The position numbers were made by a program, and so were the translations under genes. A stretch of DNA of 64,000 nucleotides from Shinella sp. WSJ-2 (GTDB taxonomy: Bacteria > Pseudomonadota > Alphaproteobacteria > Rhizobiales > Rhizobiaceae). Shown piece by piece: positions 51,529-59,873 of the stretch (position 1 is its first letter; each line of letters starts with the position of its first letter). The notes below the pieces were generated by a model. The model was not told where the DNA came from and did no database searches. It saw only the letters and a list, made by a program, of their open reading frames with translations. Location: the NCBI RefSeq assembly GCF_003432075.1, contig NZ_QWBU01000003.1, forward strand, positions 310,001 to 374,000, read 5' to 3'.

Positions 51529-53101
51529 GGCGCGGCGGGCCTGCGCGGCGGTCGGCAAGACATTCGACAAGCAGATGCACGGGATGGCCGCAGGTTTCAG
51601 GATGATCAAGCAGGCCCGAGGGCACGAATTGCTGCGGATCGCGGATGAGTTGGCCGCGCAGATTGAGAACGGCAAGGCGGATGGGGGGCGGGGTGGTGCG
51701 AAGACCCCTCCCCAACCCCTCCCCACAGGGGGAAGGGGCTTAACCTTTGGCACTGTTGGAGAGGGAACACAGGCGACGGGTGTCCCTCAACCTATCTCCC
51801 CCTTTGTGGGGGAGATCGGCAAGAGGCTTGGGCCTTCTGCCAACGGCCTGGCGGGTGGCCTCAAGTCCGCGGATGTGAGACCTCGCCATCGTCGGCAATT
51901 GAACCGCTGGCATTTCACCGGCCGGCTCGCGCAGATGCCGCCGCCCGGTGATTGGCGGGTGTGGCTGCTGATGGGCGGGCGCGGCTCGGGCAAGACGCGG
52001 GCGGGAGCGGAATGGGTGCAGGCGCTCGCGCTTTCCGCACCGGATCTGCGCATCGCGCTGGTGGCGGAAACGCTGGGCGACGGGCGCGAGGTGATGATCG
52101 ACGGCGTCTCGGGCATCTGCCGGATCGCCGGGCGCGCCCGGCCGGAATTCGAAGCCTCGCGCCGGCGGTTGGTCTGGCCGAACGGCTCGATTGCCCAGAT
52201 TTTTTCCTCCGAGGATCCGGAGAGTTTGCGCGGGCCGCAGTTTCATTTCGCCTGGTGCGACGAAATCGGCAAATGGAAACATGCGCAGGAGACCTGGGAC
52301 ATGCTGCAATTCGGCCTGCGTCTCGGGGCGATGCCCCGCGTGCTGGTGACGACGACGCCGCGGCCGGTGCCGCTGCTTCGGGCGCTGGCGGCCGATCCCA
52401 GGACGGCGGTGCGGTGCATCCGAACCGATGACAATGCGCAAAACCTCTCGCCCGGCTTCATCGCCGCCATGGCCGACCGCTATGGCGGCACGCGGCTCGG
52501 GCGGCAGGAGCTCGACGGCGAGCTGATCGCCGACCGCGAGGATGCGCTGTGGAGCCGGGCGCGGCTGGAGGCGATCCGCGTGCGCCATGCCGGGCCGCTG
52601 TCGCGAATCGTTGTGGCGGTCGATCCGCCGGCAACGGCGTCGGCGGCTTCGGTCTGCGGCATCGTGGTGGCGGGGCTGGATGGTACTGGATGCGCGGTGG
52701 TGCTGGCAGACTGTTCCGTGACGGGCGCGAGCCCGGCCGGCTGGGCGGGTGCGGTGGTGCGCGCCTTCCGGCGGTTCGATGCGGACCGGGTGGTGGCGGA
52801 AATCAACCAGGGCGGCGACATGGTGACGGCCATGCTGAAGAGCGTGGAAGCCGACCTGCCGGTCAGCACGGTGCGGGCGACGCGCGGCAAGTTTCTGCGC
52901 GCCGAGCCGGTGGCGGCGCTCTACGAACAGGGGCGCGTGGCGCATGCCGGCGCCTTTGCCGAGCTGGAAGACCAGATGTGCGATTTCGGCCCGGACGGGC
53001 TTTCCGCGGGCCGCTCGCCGGACCGGCTCGACGCGCTGGTCTGGGCGCTGACGGCGTTGGTGCTCGACCGGCAGGGTGAACCGAGGGTGCGGGGGATTTG
53101 A
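51452..53101 (+). CDS. GTA/phage large terminase (gp2) with odd repeat-derived N-terminus
   Basis: 549 residues as an open frame. Residues ~165-549 are a terminase: Walker A GGRGSGKTRAGAEW, Walker B-like FHFAWCDEIGKW, TTTPRPVPLL motor coupling region and nuclease-domain acids in VAVDPPA, EINQGGD and SPDRLDALVWAL. This is the DNA-packaging motor. The first ~140 residues are not terminase-like: ~1-75 look like a separate small protein and ~75-125 are encoded by palindromic repeat DNA. The true start may be 51497 or as late as GTG 51875. It overlaps gp1 by 77 bases. Confidence 0.85.
   Translation: MRRGKAGGEKPGLAGMLPREWKTDRRARRACAAVGKTFDKQMHGMAAGFRMIKQARGHELLRIADELAAQIENGKADGGRGGAKTPPQPLPTGGRGLTFGTVGEGTQATGVPQPISPFVGEIGKRLGPSANGLAGGLKSADVRPRHRRQLNRWHFTGRLAQMPPPGDWRVWLLMGGRGSGKTRAGAEWVQALALSAPDLRIALVAETLGDGREVMIDGVSGICRIAGRARPEFEASRRRLVWPNGSIAQIFSSEDPESLRGPQFHFAWCDEIGKWKHAQETWDMLQFGLRLGAMPRVLVTTTPRPVPLLRALAADPRTAVRCIRTDDNAQNLSPGFIAAMADRYGGTRLGRQELDGELIADREDALWSRARLEAIRVRHAGPLSRIVVAVDPPATASAASVCGIVVAGLDGTGCAVVLADCSVTGASPAGWAGAVVRAFRRFDADRVVAEINQGGDMVTAMLKSVEADLPVSTVRATRGKFLRAEPVAALYEQGRVAHAGAFAELEDQMCDFGPDGLSAGRSPDRLDALVWALTALVLDRQGEPRVRGI
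51704..51816. repeat. palindromic intergenic-type repeats inside the terminase frame
   Basis: Two palindromes: an imperfect one (AACCCCTCCCC / GGGGGAAGGGG) around 51714-51740 and a perfect one with arms ATCTCCCCC and GGGGGAGAT around TTTGT (51794-51816). Such sequences are common between genes in rhizobia. Here they are read in frame and encode Pro/Gly-rich peptide. Confidence 0.7.
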
Positions 53102-53103
53102 CG

Positions 53104-53715
53104 ATGGCAATCGATCGCAAGGTCTTTTTCGATGGCGTGCGCGGCGCGCTTTATGGCGGGCGCTTGGCGGAAACGCAGGTCGCCGGGCTGACGGCCTTGC
53201 TCGACCGCTTCGAGGCGGGCAGCGAGACAAAAGACCGGCGCTTCCTCGCCTATATGCTGGCGACGGCGCATCACGAGACCGGCGGGCGTCTGCAGCCGGT
53301 GCGCGAAACCTTTGCCGCAACGGACGAGGTCGCGATCGGCCGGCTCGACCGGGCGTTTGCGACCGGGAAACTGCCGCAGGTTTCCGAACCCTATTGGCGG
53401 CGCGATGCGGCAGGACACAGCTGGCTCGGGCGCGGGCTGGTGCAGATCACGCATCGGCGCAATTACGACCGGCTTTCGGCGCTGACGGGCATCGACCTCG
53501 TCGCGCGGCCGGAGCGGGCGATGGAGATGGCGGTTTCGGTGGAGATCCTCTTCGTCGGCATGCTGCGCGGGGCCTTCACGGGGCGGCGGCTGGCGGATCA
53601 TTTTTCGGCGGGCCGGGCGGATTGGGTGGGCGCGCGGCGTATCATCAATGGGCCGGATAGGGCCGAGCGCGTGGCGGGGTACGGGCGGGCGTTTTTCGCG
53701 GCGCTGGGCGGGTAG
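53104..53715 (+). CDS. GH19 chitinase-like peptidoglycan hydrolase (endolysin)
   Basis: 203 residues. The glycoside hydrolase 19 fold is seen in RRFLAYMLATAHHETGGRLQ (catalytic Glu after His-His), SEPYWRRDAAGHSWLGRGLV, QITHRRNYDRLSALTG and the closing RIINGPDRAERVAGYGRAFF. It cuts cell wall glycan. It starts two bases after the terminase stop and precedes the portal gene. No signal peptide, so release would need a holin or cell lysis. Confidence 0.88.
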   Translation: MAIDRKVFFDGVRGALYGGRLAETQVAGLTALLDRFEAGSETKDRRFLAYMLATAHHETGGRLQPVRETFAATDEVAIGRLDRAFATGKLPQVSEPYWRRDAAGHSWLGRGLVQITHRRNYDRLSALTGIDLVARPERAMEMAVSVEILFVGMLRGAFTGRRLADHFSAGRADWVGARRIINGPDRAERVAGYGRAFFAALGG

Positions 53716-53726
53716 CGCGGTGGACG

Positions 53727-53877
53727 TGGTGTGGATCCTCGGCTCAAGGCCGAGGATGACGAAAGAAGAGACGTCCGCGCATCACTGCGACGTCTCCTGT
53801 GCCGATCTGCTCAAGAAGCCGGAAGGCCAAGCTTCCCCACTGTCATCCTCGGCCTTGAGCCGAGGATCCACGCCACG
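53727..53877. repeat. inverted pair of REP-like palindromes in the GTA cluster
   Basis: Two copies of the palindrome family seen at 15.5 and 15.85 kb, cores 53735-53757 and 53845-53867 (arms ATCCTCGGC/GCCGAGGAT and the reverse), facing each other across ~87 bases. The spacer has its own inverted repeat GAGACGTC (53768-53775)/GACGTCTC (53789-53796). No gene lies inside. The layout resembles a REP doublet. Confidence 0.8.
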
Positions 53878-53924
53878 GGTGCTGCGCCCACGGTGTTTTT
53901 CACATCCGACAAACCGAGGACATC

Positions 53925-55064
53925 ATGAAACTCCCATCTTTCCTCTCCCGGCGGCGTCCAGTGCCTGCGGAAACCAAGGCGTCGGGCTTTTTCGCGCTGA
54001 CGGCCGAGGGCCGGGCGCACTGGTCGAGCCGTTCCTATGCCTCCCTGTCGCGCGAGGGCTTCATGAAGAACCCGGTGGCGCACCGGGCGGTGCGCATGAT
54101 CGCGGAGGCGGCCGCTTCCGTGCCCTGGCTTGCCTATGACGGTGAGGCGGAGCGGCCGGACGCGACTGCGCTCGCGCTGCTGCGGCGGCCGAACGGGCGC
54201 ATGGCGGGCACGGATTTCTTCGAGATGCTCTATGGGCATCTGCTGCTTTCCGGGAATGCCTTCGTCGAGGGCGTGCAGGTGGGAGAGGAGTTGCGCGAGC
54301 TGCATCTCCTGAGACCCGACCGGGTGCGCATCGTCGAGGGGCGGGACGGCTGGCCGGAGGCTTATGAATACCGCACGGGCAACCACGTCCGCCGGCATGC
54401 TGCGGGCGAAGGGCAGGCGATCCTGCATCTCAGGCTGTTTCATCCGCTCGACGACCAGCTGGGGTTCGCGCCGCTCGAGGCGGCCTCGATGGCGCTCGAT
54501 CTCTCCAATGCGGCAGCGATCTGGAACAAGGCGCTGCTCGACAATTCGGCGCGGCCGTCAGGCGCGCTCGTCTATCAGCCGAAGGAGGGCGGCAACCTGA
54601 CGCCCGACCAATACGACCGGCTGAAAAGCGAGCTGGAGGAGGGCTATTCCGGCCCGGCGCGGGCGGGCCGGCCGATGCTGCTGGAAGGCGGGCTCGACTG
54701 GAAGGCGATGGGGCTTTCGCCGCGCGAGATGGATTTCGTCGAGGCGAAGAACGGTGCAGCGCGTGACATCGCGCTTGCCTTCGGCGTGCCACCCATGCTG
54801 ATCGGCATTCCCGGCGATGCGACCTATGCCAATTATCAGGAGGCCAATCGTGCCTTCTGGCGGTTGACCGTTCTGCCGCTGGTGAGCCGCACGGCGGCGG
54901 CCTTCGCGGGATGGCTCGATGAGGACAGCGACAGCGCGCTGCGGCTGGTGCCGGATCTCGACCAGGTGAGCGGGCTTGCAGCGGAGCGCTCGGAGCTCTG
55001 GGCGCGGGTGGGGGCGGCGACGTTCCTCAGCGAGGACGAGAAGCGCAGCGCCGTCGGATACTGA
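53925..55064 (+). CDS. HK97-family phage portal protein (GTA gp3)
   Basis: 379 residues; GAGGA precedes the ATG. Portal features: SRSYASLSREGFMKNPVAHR, AEAAASVPWLAYDGE, LRRPNGRMAGTDFFEMLYGH, LLLSGNAFVEGVQVGEELRE, KNGAARDIALAFGVPPMLIG and IPGDATYANYQEANRAFWR. The dodecameric portal forms the DNA gate of the capsid. The C-terminus stops at SAVGY, a little shorter than usual for the family (~390-400), and is followed by an unusual 381-base gap. Confidence 0.93.
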   Translation: MKLPSFLSRRRPVPAETKASGFFALTAEGRAHWSSRSYASLSREGFMKNPVAHRAVRMIAEAAASVPWLAYDGEAERPDATALALLRRPNGRMAGTDFFEMLYGHLLLSGNAFVEGVQVGEELRELHLLRPDRVRIVEGRDGWPEAYEYRTGNHVRRHAAGEGQAILHLRLFHPLDDQLGFAPLEAASMALDLSNAAAIWNKALLDNSARPSGALVYQPKEGGNLTPDQYDRLKSELEEGYSGPARAGRPMLLEGGLDWKAMGLSPREMDFVEAKNGAARDIALAFGVPPMLIGIPGDATYANYQEANRAFWRLTVLPLVSRTAAAFAGWLDEDSDSALRLVPDLDQVSGLAAERSELWARVGAATFLSEDEKRSAVGY

Positions 55065-55445
55065 CTTACAGTGCACAAGGGGCGCAGTCCGAGCCGAAGC
55101 GACAACGGACTGCTGGCCGCCATCATGGCGGTTGTAGGAAACTATTTTTGCACCTGAGGGCACGTCAACCGGCTAGTTTTGGGGGTGGGCGCGTGTGGTA
55201 CCGCCAGCTGGACGCCCTTTGTCGAAAAGCGGCTGGAAAACAATGGGTTGTCCATTCAGCTTGAATCATTCCGGTCATAAGCGGAATCGCCTTTTGAAGG
55301 CGTTGAATCTCTTTGCGAGCCATCGGGCGTAAAGAATTCAAAAGACTCAAGGAATGGCGAGGTCTGACTCGGGGTGAAACAGGGCCTGTGCCGCCGCCTG
55401 TGGCCTGTATGTCTCGATTTCCATAATAAACGGAAAGGCTTAACA
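55065..55445 (+). other. 381-base gene-free gap in the GTA cluster with tandem hairpins
   Basis: No convincing gene on either strand. It is less GC-rich than its flanks. Near the start are a hairpin with arms GCAGTCCG (55084-55091) and CGGACTGC (55106-55113) and directly after it CCGCCAT/ATGGCGG (55117-55131); CGCCTT/AAGGCG lies at 55288-55302. It could be a structured leader, a processing site, or the remnant of an insertion. Confidence 0.55.
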
Positions 55446-55754
55446 ATGGCTGACTTCGGAAACGACGGCGGGCTTTGGACGGCCCGGCTGGTCGGCGCGT
55501 CGGCGGGCGCTGCCGTGTCTCTCATCTATCTTCTGCCGAAAAGCCGCCGCGAGGCGGGATGCCGGTTCTTGACCGGGCTTGCCTGCGGTCTTGTCTTCGG
55601 CGGGCCGGCGGGGCTTTGGATCGCGGTCCGGTTCGGCATTGCCGGCTATCTCGGGCCGGCGGAAATGCTGCTGACGGGATCGGCGGCCGCAAGCCTTTCC
55701 GCCTGGTGGGGGCTCGGCGTGCTGGCGCGCATGGCCGAGCGGATGCGGCAGTAG
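55446..55754 (+). CDS. DUF6107 family protein
   Basis: 102 residues. MADFGNDGGLWTARLVGASA then two membrane helices (CRFLTGLACGLVFGGPAGLW; AAASLSAWWGLGVLARMAER). It sits between portal and protease, where rhizobial GTA clusters carry a small two-helix protein of this family. A holin-like role, releasing the GH19 lysozyme, is conceivable but unproven. Confidence 0.8.
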   Translation: MADFGNDGGLWTARLVGASAGAAVSLIYLLPKSRREAGCRFLTGLACGLVFGGPAGLWIAVRFGIAGYLGPAEMLLTGSAAASLSAWWGLGVLARMAERMRQ

Positions 55755-55842
55755 CAGCCGCGCCACAAGCAAGTCGCGAAGGAGGGGCGGCGCCGGCTGG
55801 CGCCGTCCATCCGTTCGCCCAATCCAGACATCGGAGATATCT

Positions 55843-56403
55843 ATGACAACCACCGACCTGCCGGTCTGGCGGACGAAAAAGTATGCCGATCTGACGCTTG
55901 CGGGCGTCTCCGGCGACGGCGTGTTTTCCGGCTATGCCAGCCTCTTCGGCGAGGTGGACCTCGGCAAGGATGCGATCGCGCCCGGCGCTTTCGGGCGCTC
56001 GCTGGAAAAACGCGGACCCGCAGGCGTGCGCATGCTCTTCCAGCACGATCCGGCCGAGCCCATCGGGCGCTGGCGCACCATCCGCGAGGATGCGCGCGGG
56101 CTCTATGTCGAGGGCGTGCTGTCGCCCGGTGTGGCACGGGCTCGCGAGGTGCTGAACCTCATGAAATCGGGCGCGCTCGACGGGCTCTCTATCGGCTTCC
56201 AGACGGTGCGCTCGCGCACCGACCGGGTGAGCGGCGTGCGCCGCATCCTCGAAGCCGATCTCTGGGAAATCTCGATCGTCACCTTTCCGATGCTGCCTTC
56301 GGCGCGGGTGTCGAACGTGAAGAATGCGCGGTGGTTCCGCGACAAGGAAACGGAGCTCGTGCGCACCATGCGCCGGGCGGCCCGGATGATGATGAAACGC
56401 TAA
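55843..56403 (+). CDS. HK97-family prohead protease (GTA gp4)
   Basis: 186 residues. VFSGYASLFGEVDLGKDAIA, RMLFQHDPAEPIGRW with the catalytic His, LDGLSIGFQTV with the catalytic Ser and RRILEADLWEISIVTFPMLP match the U35 protease family. It matures the capsid by trimming the scaffold region of the capsid protein. GGAGA precedes the ATG. Confidence 0.94.
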   Translation: MTTTDLPVWRTKKYADLTLAGVSGDGVFSGYASLFGEVDLGKDAIAPGAFGRSLEKRGPAGVRMLFQHDPAEPIGRWRTIREDARGLYVEGVLSPGVARAREVLNLMKSGALDGLSIGFQTVRSRTDRVSGVRRILEADLWEISIVTFPMLPSARVSNVKNARWFRDKETELVRTMRRAARMMMKR

Positions 56404-56417
56404 CGGAGACGACACGC

Positions 56418-57668
56418 ATGACGGATACCAGCAAAACCGCGCCGGAAATCAAGGCCGTGCCGGAAACGATGACCGCCGCTTTCGACGACTTCATGCAGGC
56501 CTTCGAGGCCTTCAAGGAGACCAACGATATCAGGCTCGGCGAGATCGAGCAGAAACTGACCGCCGACGTGGTGACGCGCGAGAAGGTCGACCGCATCAAC
56601 CGCGCCATGGACGACCACAAGCGTGTGCTTGACCAGCTGGCGTTGAAGAAGGCGCGCCCGGCGCTCGGCGGCAGCGGGGCGGTCAATCTGGAGGCGGCCG
56701 AGCACAAGGCGGCCTTTTCCGCCTATATGCGCCGCGGCGACGAAAGCGCGCTGCGGGCGCTGGAAGAGAAGGCGATGTCCGTCGGCTCGGCCGCCGATGG
56801 CGGCTACCTCGTGCCGCCGGAAACGGATACCGATATCGGCCGTCGGCTTTCCACGGTCTCGCCGATCCGGGCACTTGCGACGGTGCGGCAGGTTTCGGGC
56901 ACGGTGCTTAAGAAGCCCTTTACGACCTCGGGCATGGCCGCCGGCTGGGTGGCGGAGACGGCATCGCGGCCGCAGACCAGCAATGCGCAGCTCGCCGAAC
57001 TCTCCTTCCCGACCATGGAACTCTACGCCATGCCGGCGGCGACCTCGGCGCTGCTCGACGATGCGGCGGTGGATGTCGAAAGCTGGATCGCTTCGGAAGT
57101 CGACATCGTCTTCGCCGAGCAGGAGGGCACGGCCTTCATTACCGGCGACGGCACCAACAAGCCGAAGGGCTGCCTCTCCTATACCACCGTCGCCGATGCC
57201 GGTTGGACCTGGGGCAATATCGGCTACATCGCCTCGGGTGCGGCGGGCGCGTTCAAGGCGAGCAACCCCTCCGACACGCTGCTCGACACGATCTATGCGC
57301 TGAAGGCGGGCTATCGCCAGAACGCCAATTTCGTCATGAACCGCAAGACGCAGGCGCAGATCCGCAAGTTCAAGGATGCCGACGGCAACTATCTCTGGCG
57401 TCCGCCGGCAACGGCCGGCCAGGCGGCCTCGCTGCTGGGCTTCGGCATCGCGGAAGCCGAGGACATGCCGGATATCGCCGCCGACAGCTTCTCCGTCGCC
57501 TTCGGCGACTTCCGTGCCGGCTATCTCGTGGTCGACCGCACGGGCGTGCGCGTGCTGCGCGATCCCTATTCCGCCAAGCCCTATGTGCTGTTCTACACGA
57601 CCAAGCGCGTCGGCGGCGGGGTGCAGAATTTCGAGGCGATCAAGCTGGTGAAGTTCGCGGTGAGCTGA
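56418..57668 (+). CDS. HK97-family major capsid protein (GTA gp5)
   Basis: 416 residues. The N-terminal ~110 residues are helical delta/scaffold (AAFDDFMQAFEAFKETNDIR; KVDRINRAMDDHKRVLDQLA) to be removed by the protease. The HK97 core follows: GGYLVPPETDTDIGRRLSTV, LSFPTMELYAMPAATSALLD, FITGDGTNKPKGCLSYTTVA and FGDFRAGYLVVDRTGVRVLR. It builds the GTA head shell. Starts 15 bases after the protease gene. Confidence 0.95.
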   Translation: MTDTSKTAPEIKAVPETMTAAFDDFMQAFEAFKETNDIRLGEIEQKLTADVVTREKVDRINRAMDDHKRVLDQLALKKARPALGGSGAVNLEAAEHKAAFSAYMRRGDESALRALEEKAMSVGSAADGGYLVPPETDTDIGRRLSTVSPIRALATVRQVSGTVLKKPFTTSGMAAGWVAETASRPQTSNAQLAELSFPTMELYAMPAATSALLDDAAVDVESWIASEVDIVFAEQEGTAFITGDGTNKPKGCLSYTTVADAGWTWGNIGYIASGAAGAFKASNPSDTLLDTIYALKAGYRQNANFVMNRKTQAQIRKFKDADGNYLWRPPATAGQAASLLGFGIAEAEDMPDIAADSFSVAFGDFRAGYLVVDRTGVRVLRDPYSAKPYVLFYTTKRVGGGVQNFEAIKLVKFAVS

Positions 57669-57778
57669 GCTTTCCGCGATTCTTTCTCCTGCAACGGCAG
57701 CTTTCCCTGACGCCGGTGCCGCGGGCGCGGTTTTCCTCCCGGCCGCGCCCGCATCCTCCTCCCATCGGACAGGATCCC

Positions 57779-58348
57779 ATGACCATTACCGAACTTTTGC
57801 CGCCCGACGTCGAGCCGGTCACGCTTGCGGAGGTGAAGGCGCATCTGCGCCTGGAGACGACCGAGGAGGACACGCTGCTGACGGCGCTGATCCACACGGC
57901 GCGCCTCCATCTCGAAAGCCAGACGGGGCTTTGCCTGATTTCCCGGCTGCTGCGCCTCTATCTCGACGACTGGCCGGAGGGGCGGGTGATTCAGATTGCC
58001 AGGGGGCCGGTGCAAACTATTGAGATCGTGACGGTTTACGATTCATCCGGCGCGCCGGTCGAACTCGATACGGCAGGCTATGTGCTGGACGGCGCGGCAC
58101 GGCCGGCGCGGCTGGTTCTGCCGGAACGGCGGGCGACCGAGCGGGCGCTGAACGGCATCGAGATCGATTTTACCGCCGGCTTCGGCGAGAGCGGCGCGGA
58201 TGTGCCGGACACGCTGAAACGGGCGCTCACGCTGCATGTCGCGGCGATGTTCGAGCTGCGCGGCGTGCTCTCGCTCGACGATCAGCCGGGCGCGGTGCCA
58301 CAGGGCTACGAGCGGCTAATCGCGCCGCATTGCCAGCGGAGGCTGTGA
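57779..58348 (+). CDS. head-tail connector protein (GTA gp6)
   Basis: 189 residues. Opening VTLAEVKAHLRLETTEEDTL and LIHTARLHLESQTGLCLISR mark the phiE125 gp8/HK97 gp6 connector family; the closing part LKRALTLHVAAMFELRGVLS gives the second helical half. It forms the adaptor ring below the portal. AGGATCCC precedes the ATG. Confidence 0.9.
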   Translation: MTITELLPPDVEPVTLAEVKAHLRLETTEEDTLLTALIHTARLHLESQTGLCLISRLLRLYLDDWPEGRVIQIARGPVQTIEIVTVYDSSGAPVELDTAGYVLDGAARPARLVLPERRATERALNGIEIDFTAGFGESGADVPDTLKRALTLHVAAMFELRGVLSLDDQPGAVPQGYERLIAPHCQRRL

Positions 58349-58686
58349 TGGCACGCGAGAGAACGATCGATCCCGGCGCGTTTTCGACCCGGCTCGTGCT
58401 GGAGCGGCCCGTCGAGGCGCCGGACGGGCAGGGTGGCGTCACGCAGAGCTTTTCGGCGCTGGCAACGCTCTGGGCGCGTATCGAGCCGGTCTCGGCGCGC
58501 GCGGAGGAGGCGGCCGGCACCCTGCCGGTGACGGTGACGCACCGCATCTGGCTGCGGCGGCGGACCGATCTGTCCGGCGGCATGCGGCTGCGCAAGGGCG
58601 TGCGCCTCTTTTCCATCCATAGTTTCCGCGATCCGGACGAGACCGGGCGCTATACGCTTTGCGACTGCGGGGAGATCAAGCCATGA
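58348..58686 (+). CDS. phage head closure (head-tail stopper) protein (GTA gp7)
   Basis: 112 residues. FSTRLVLERPVEAPDGQGGV, WARIEPVSARAEEAAGTLPV and FSIHSFRDPDETGRYTLCDC are the SPP1 gp16-like head closure pattern. Start shares a base with the gp6 stop (TGATG). Confidence 0.9.
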   Translation: MARERTIDPGAFSTRLVLERPVEAPDGQGGVTQSFSALATLWARIEPVSARAEEAAGTLPVTVTHRIWLRRRTDLSGGMRLRKGVRLFSIHSFRDPDETGRYTLCDCGEIKP

Positions 58687-59084
58687 GTGCGGCATCGGCT
58701 CTGCAGAAGGCGATCTTCGCGCGTCTCTCGGGCGACGTGGCGCTGACGGCGCTGATCGGCGGCAATGCGATCACCGACCGGCGGCTGACGACGCCAACCG
58801 CGCCGCTCATCGTGATCGCGGGCATCGACAGCGCGGACCATTCGACGGCGACGGAGCCGGGCGAGGAACACGTCGTCACGCTGGAGGTCTGGTCCGAGGC
58901 GGCCGGGAACCGGCAGGGCCAGACGATTGCCGCTGCCGTGCGCGCCGCGCTGCATGACGCGGCACTCAGTCTCGCAGGACATCGCCTTGTGCTGCTTTTC
59001 CATCGCGAGACGCGCCTGACCCGAGACGACCGCTTCCACCGCGCCGAAATGCAGTTTCGCGCGGTGACAGAACCGGAAACCTGA
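58683..59084 (+). CDS. DUF3168 tail completion protein (GTA gp8)
   Basis: 133 residues. SAASALQKAIFARLSGDVAL, GNAITDRRLTTPTAPLIVIA and GEEHVVTLEVWSEAAGNRQG are typical of DUF3168, the tail terminator placed between closure protein and tail tube. Overlaps gp7 by ATGA. Confidence 0.9.
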   Translation: MSAASALQKAIFARLSGDVALTALIGGNAITDRRLTTPTAPLIVIAGIDSADHSTATEPGEEHVVTLEVWSEAAGNRQGQTIAAAVRAALHDAALSLAGHRLVLLFHRETRLTRDDRFHRAEMQFRAVTEPET

Positions 59085-59109
59085 ACATTTTCAAGGAAGG
59101 AACCTGATC

Positions 59110-59517
59110 ATGGTGGCACAGAAGGGGCGCGATCTCCTGCTGAAGATCGAGAACGGGGCGGGCTTTGCGACCGCCGCCGGCCTTCGCTCGAAGCGGCTGG
59201 CTTTCAACGCGCAGATCGTCGACGTGACGGACGCGGATTCGGCGGGGCGCTGGCGCGAATTGCTCGGCGGCGCAGGCGTGCAGCGCGCGGCCGTCAGCGG
59301 CAGCGGCATCTTCAAGGATCAGGCATCGGACGCGCTGGTGCGCTCGGTGTTCTTCAACGGCACGATCTGCGACTGGCAGATCGTCATTCCGGATTTCGGC
59401 ACGGTTTCCGGCCCGTTCCAGGTGGCGGCATTGGAATATTCCGGCGCGCATGACGGGGAAATCCTGTTCGAGATTGCGCTGGAATCGGCCGGCGCCCTGA
59501 CCTTCGGGGCGCTGTGA
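59110..59517 (+). CDS. major tail tube protein, TP901-1 type (GTA gp9)
   Basis: 135 residues. GRDLLLKIENGAGFATAAGL, RSKRLAFNAQIVDVTDADSA, GRWRELLGGAGVQRAAVSGS and FEIALESAGALTFGAL fit the TP901-1/GTA tail tube family. Hexamers of it stack to form the tail. AAGGAAGGAA precedes the ATG. Confidence 0.93.
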   Translation: MVAQKGRDLLLKIENGAGFATAAGLRSKRLAFNAQIVDVTDADSAGRWRELLGGAGVQRAAVSGSGIFKDQASDALVRSVFFNGTICDWQIVIPDFGTVSGPFQVAALEYSGAHDGEILFEIALESAGALTFGAL

Positions 59518-59873
59518 TGGGTGCGCGGGCAAACCGGAGGCGCGGCGAGATCGAGGCCTTTCTCGACGGCGAGCGGCGCGTGCTGTGCCTGACGCTGGGC
59601 GCGCTTGCCGAACTGGAGACGGCCTTTGCCGTCGACAGCATGGCGGGGCTCGCCGAGCGCTTCTCCTCCGGCCGGCTGAAGGCGGAGGACCTCATCCGCA
59701 TCATCGGCGCGGGGCTGCGCGGCGCGGGCAATCTGTTCAGCGACGAGGATGTGGCGGGCATGGCCGTGGCCGAGGGGCTGGCGGGCTTTGCGCGCATCAC
59801 GGCTGAACTGCTTCAGGCGACATTCGAGGCGGAGGGCGCGGCGGCAAACCCTCCGGTGCCGCATTCGACCTGA
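59517..59873 (+). CDS. GTA gp10 family protein, N-terminal tail-assembly chaperone
   Basis: 118 residues. RRGEIEAFLDGERRVLCLTL, GALAELETAFAVDSMAGLAE and LRGAGNLFSDEDVAGMAVAE are the GTA gp10 pattern (similar to lambda gpG-position proteins). ATG shares a base with the tail-tube stop. Close to its end the message carries AAACCCT in register for a -1 ribosome slip (59846-59852) into the next frame; the expected fusion is about 185 residues. Confidence 0.88.
   Translation: MGARANRRRGEIEAFLDGERRVLCLTLGALAELETAFAVDSMAGLAERFSSGRLKAEDLIRIIGAGLRGAGNLFSDEDVAGMAVAEGLAGFARITAELLQATFEAEGAAANPPVPHST
59846..59852 (+). promoter_or_regulatory. -1 frameshift slippery heptamer
   Basis: A AAC CCT in the gp10 frame fits X XXY YYZ exactly (X=A, Y=C, Z=T). 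A slip back by one base gives AAA CCC and leads straight into the downstream chaperone frame, 21 bases before the gp10 stop. Confidence 0.6.

Noticed and set aside
55165-55446. 93-codon minus-strand frame in the GTA gap
   Set aside because: No ribosome site, no motif, odd composition; treated as non-coding.
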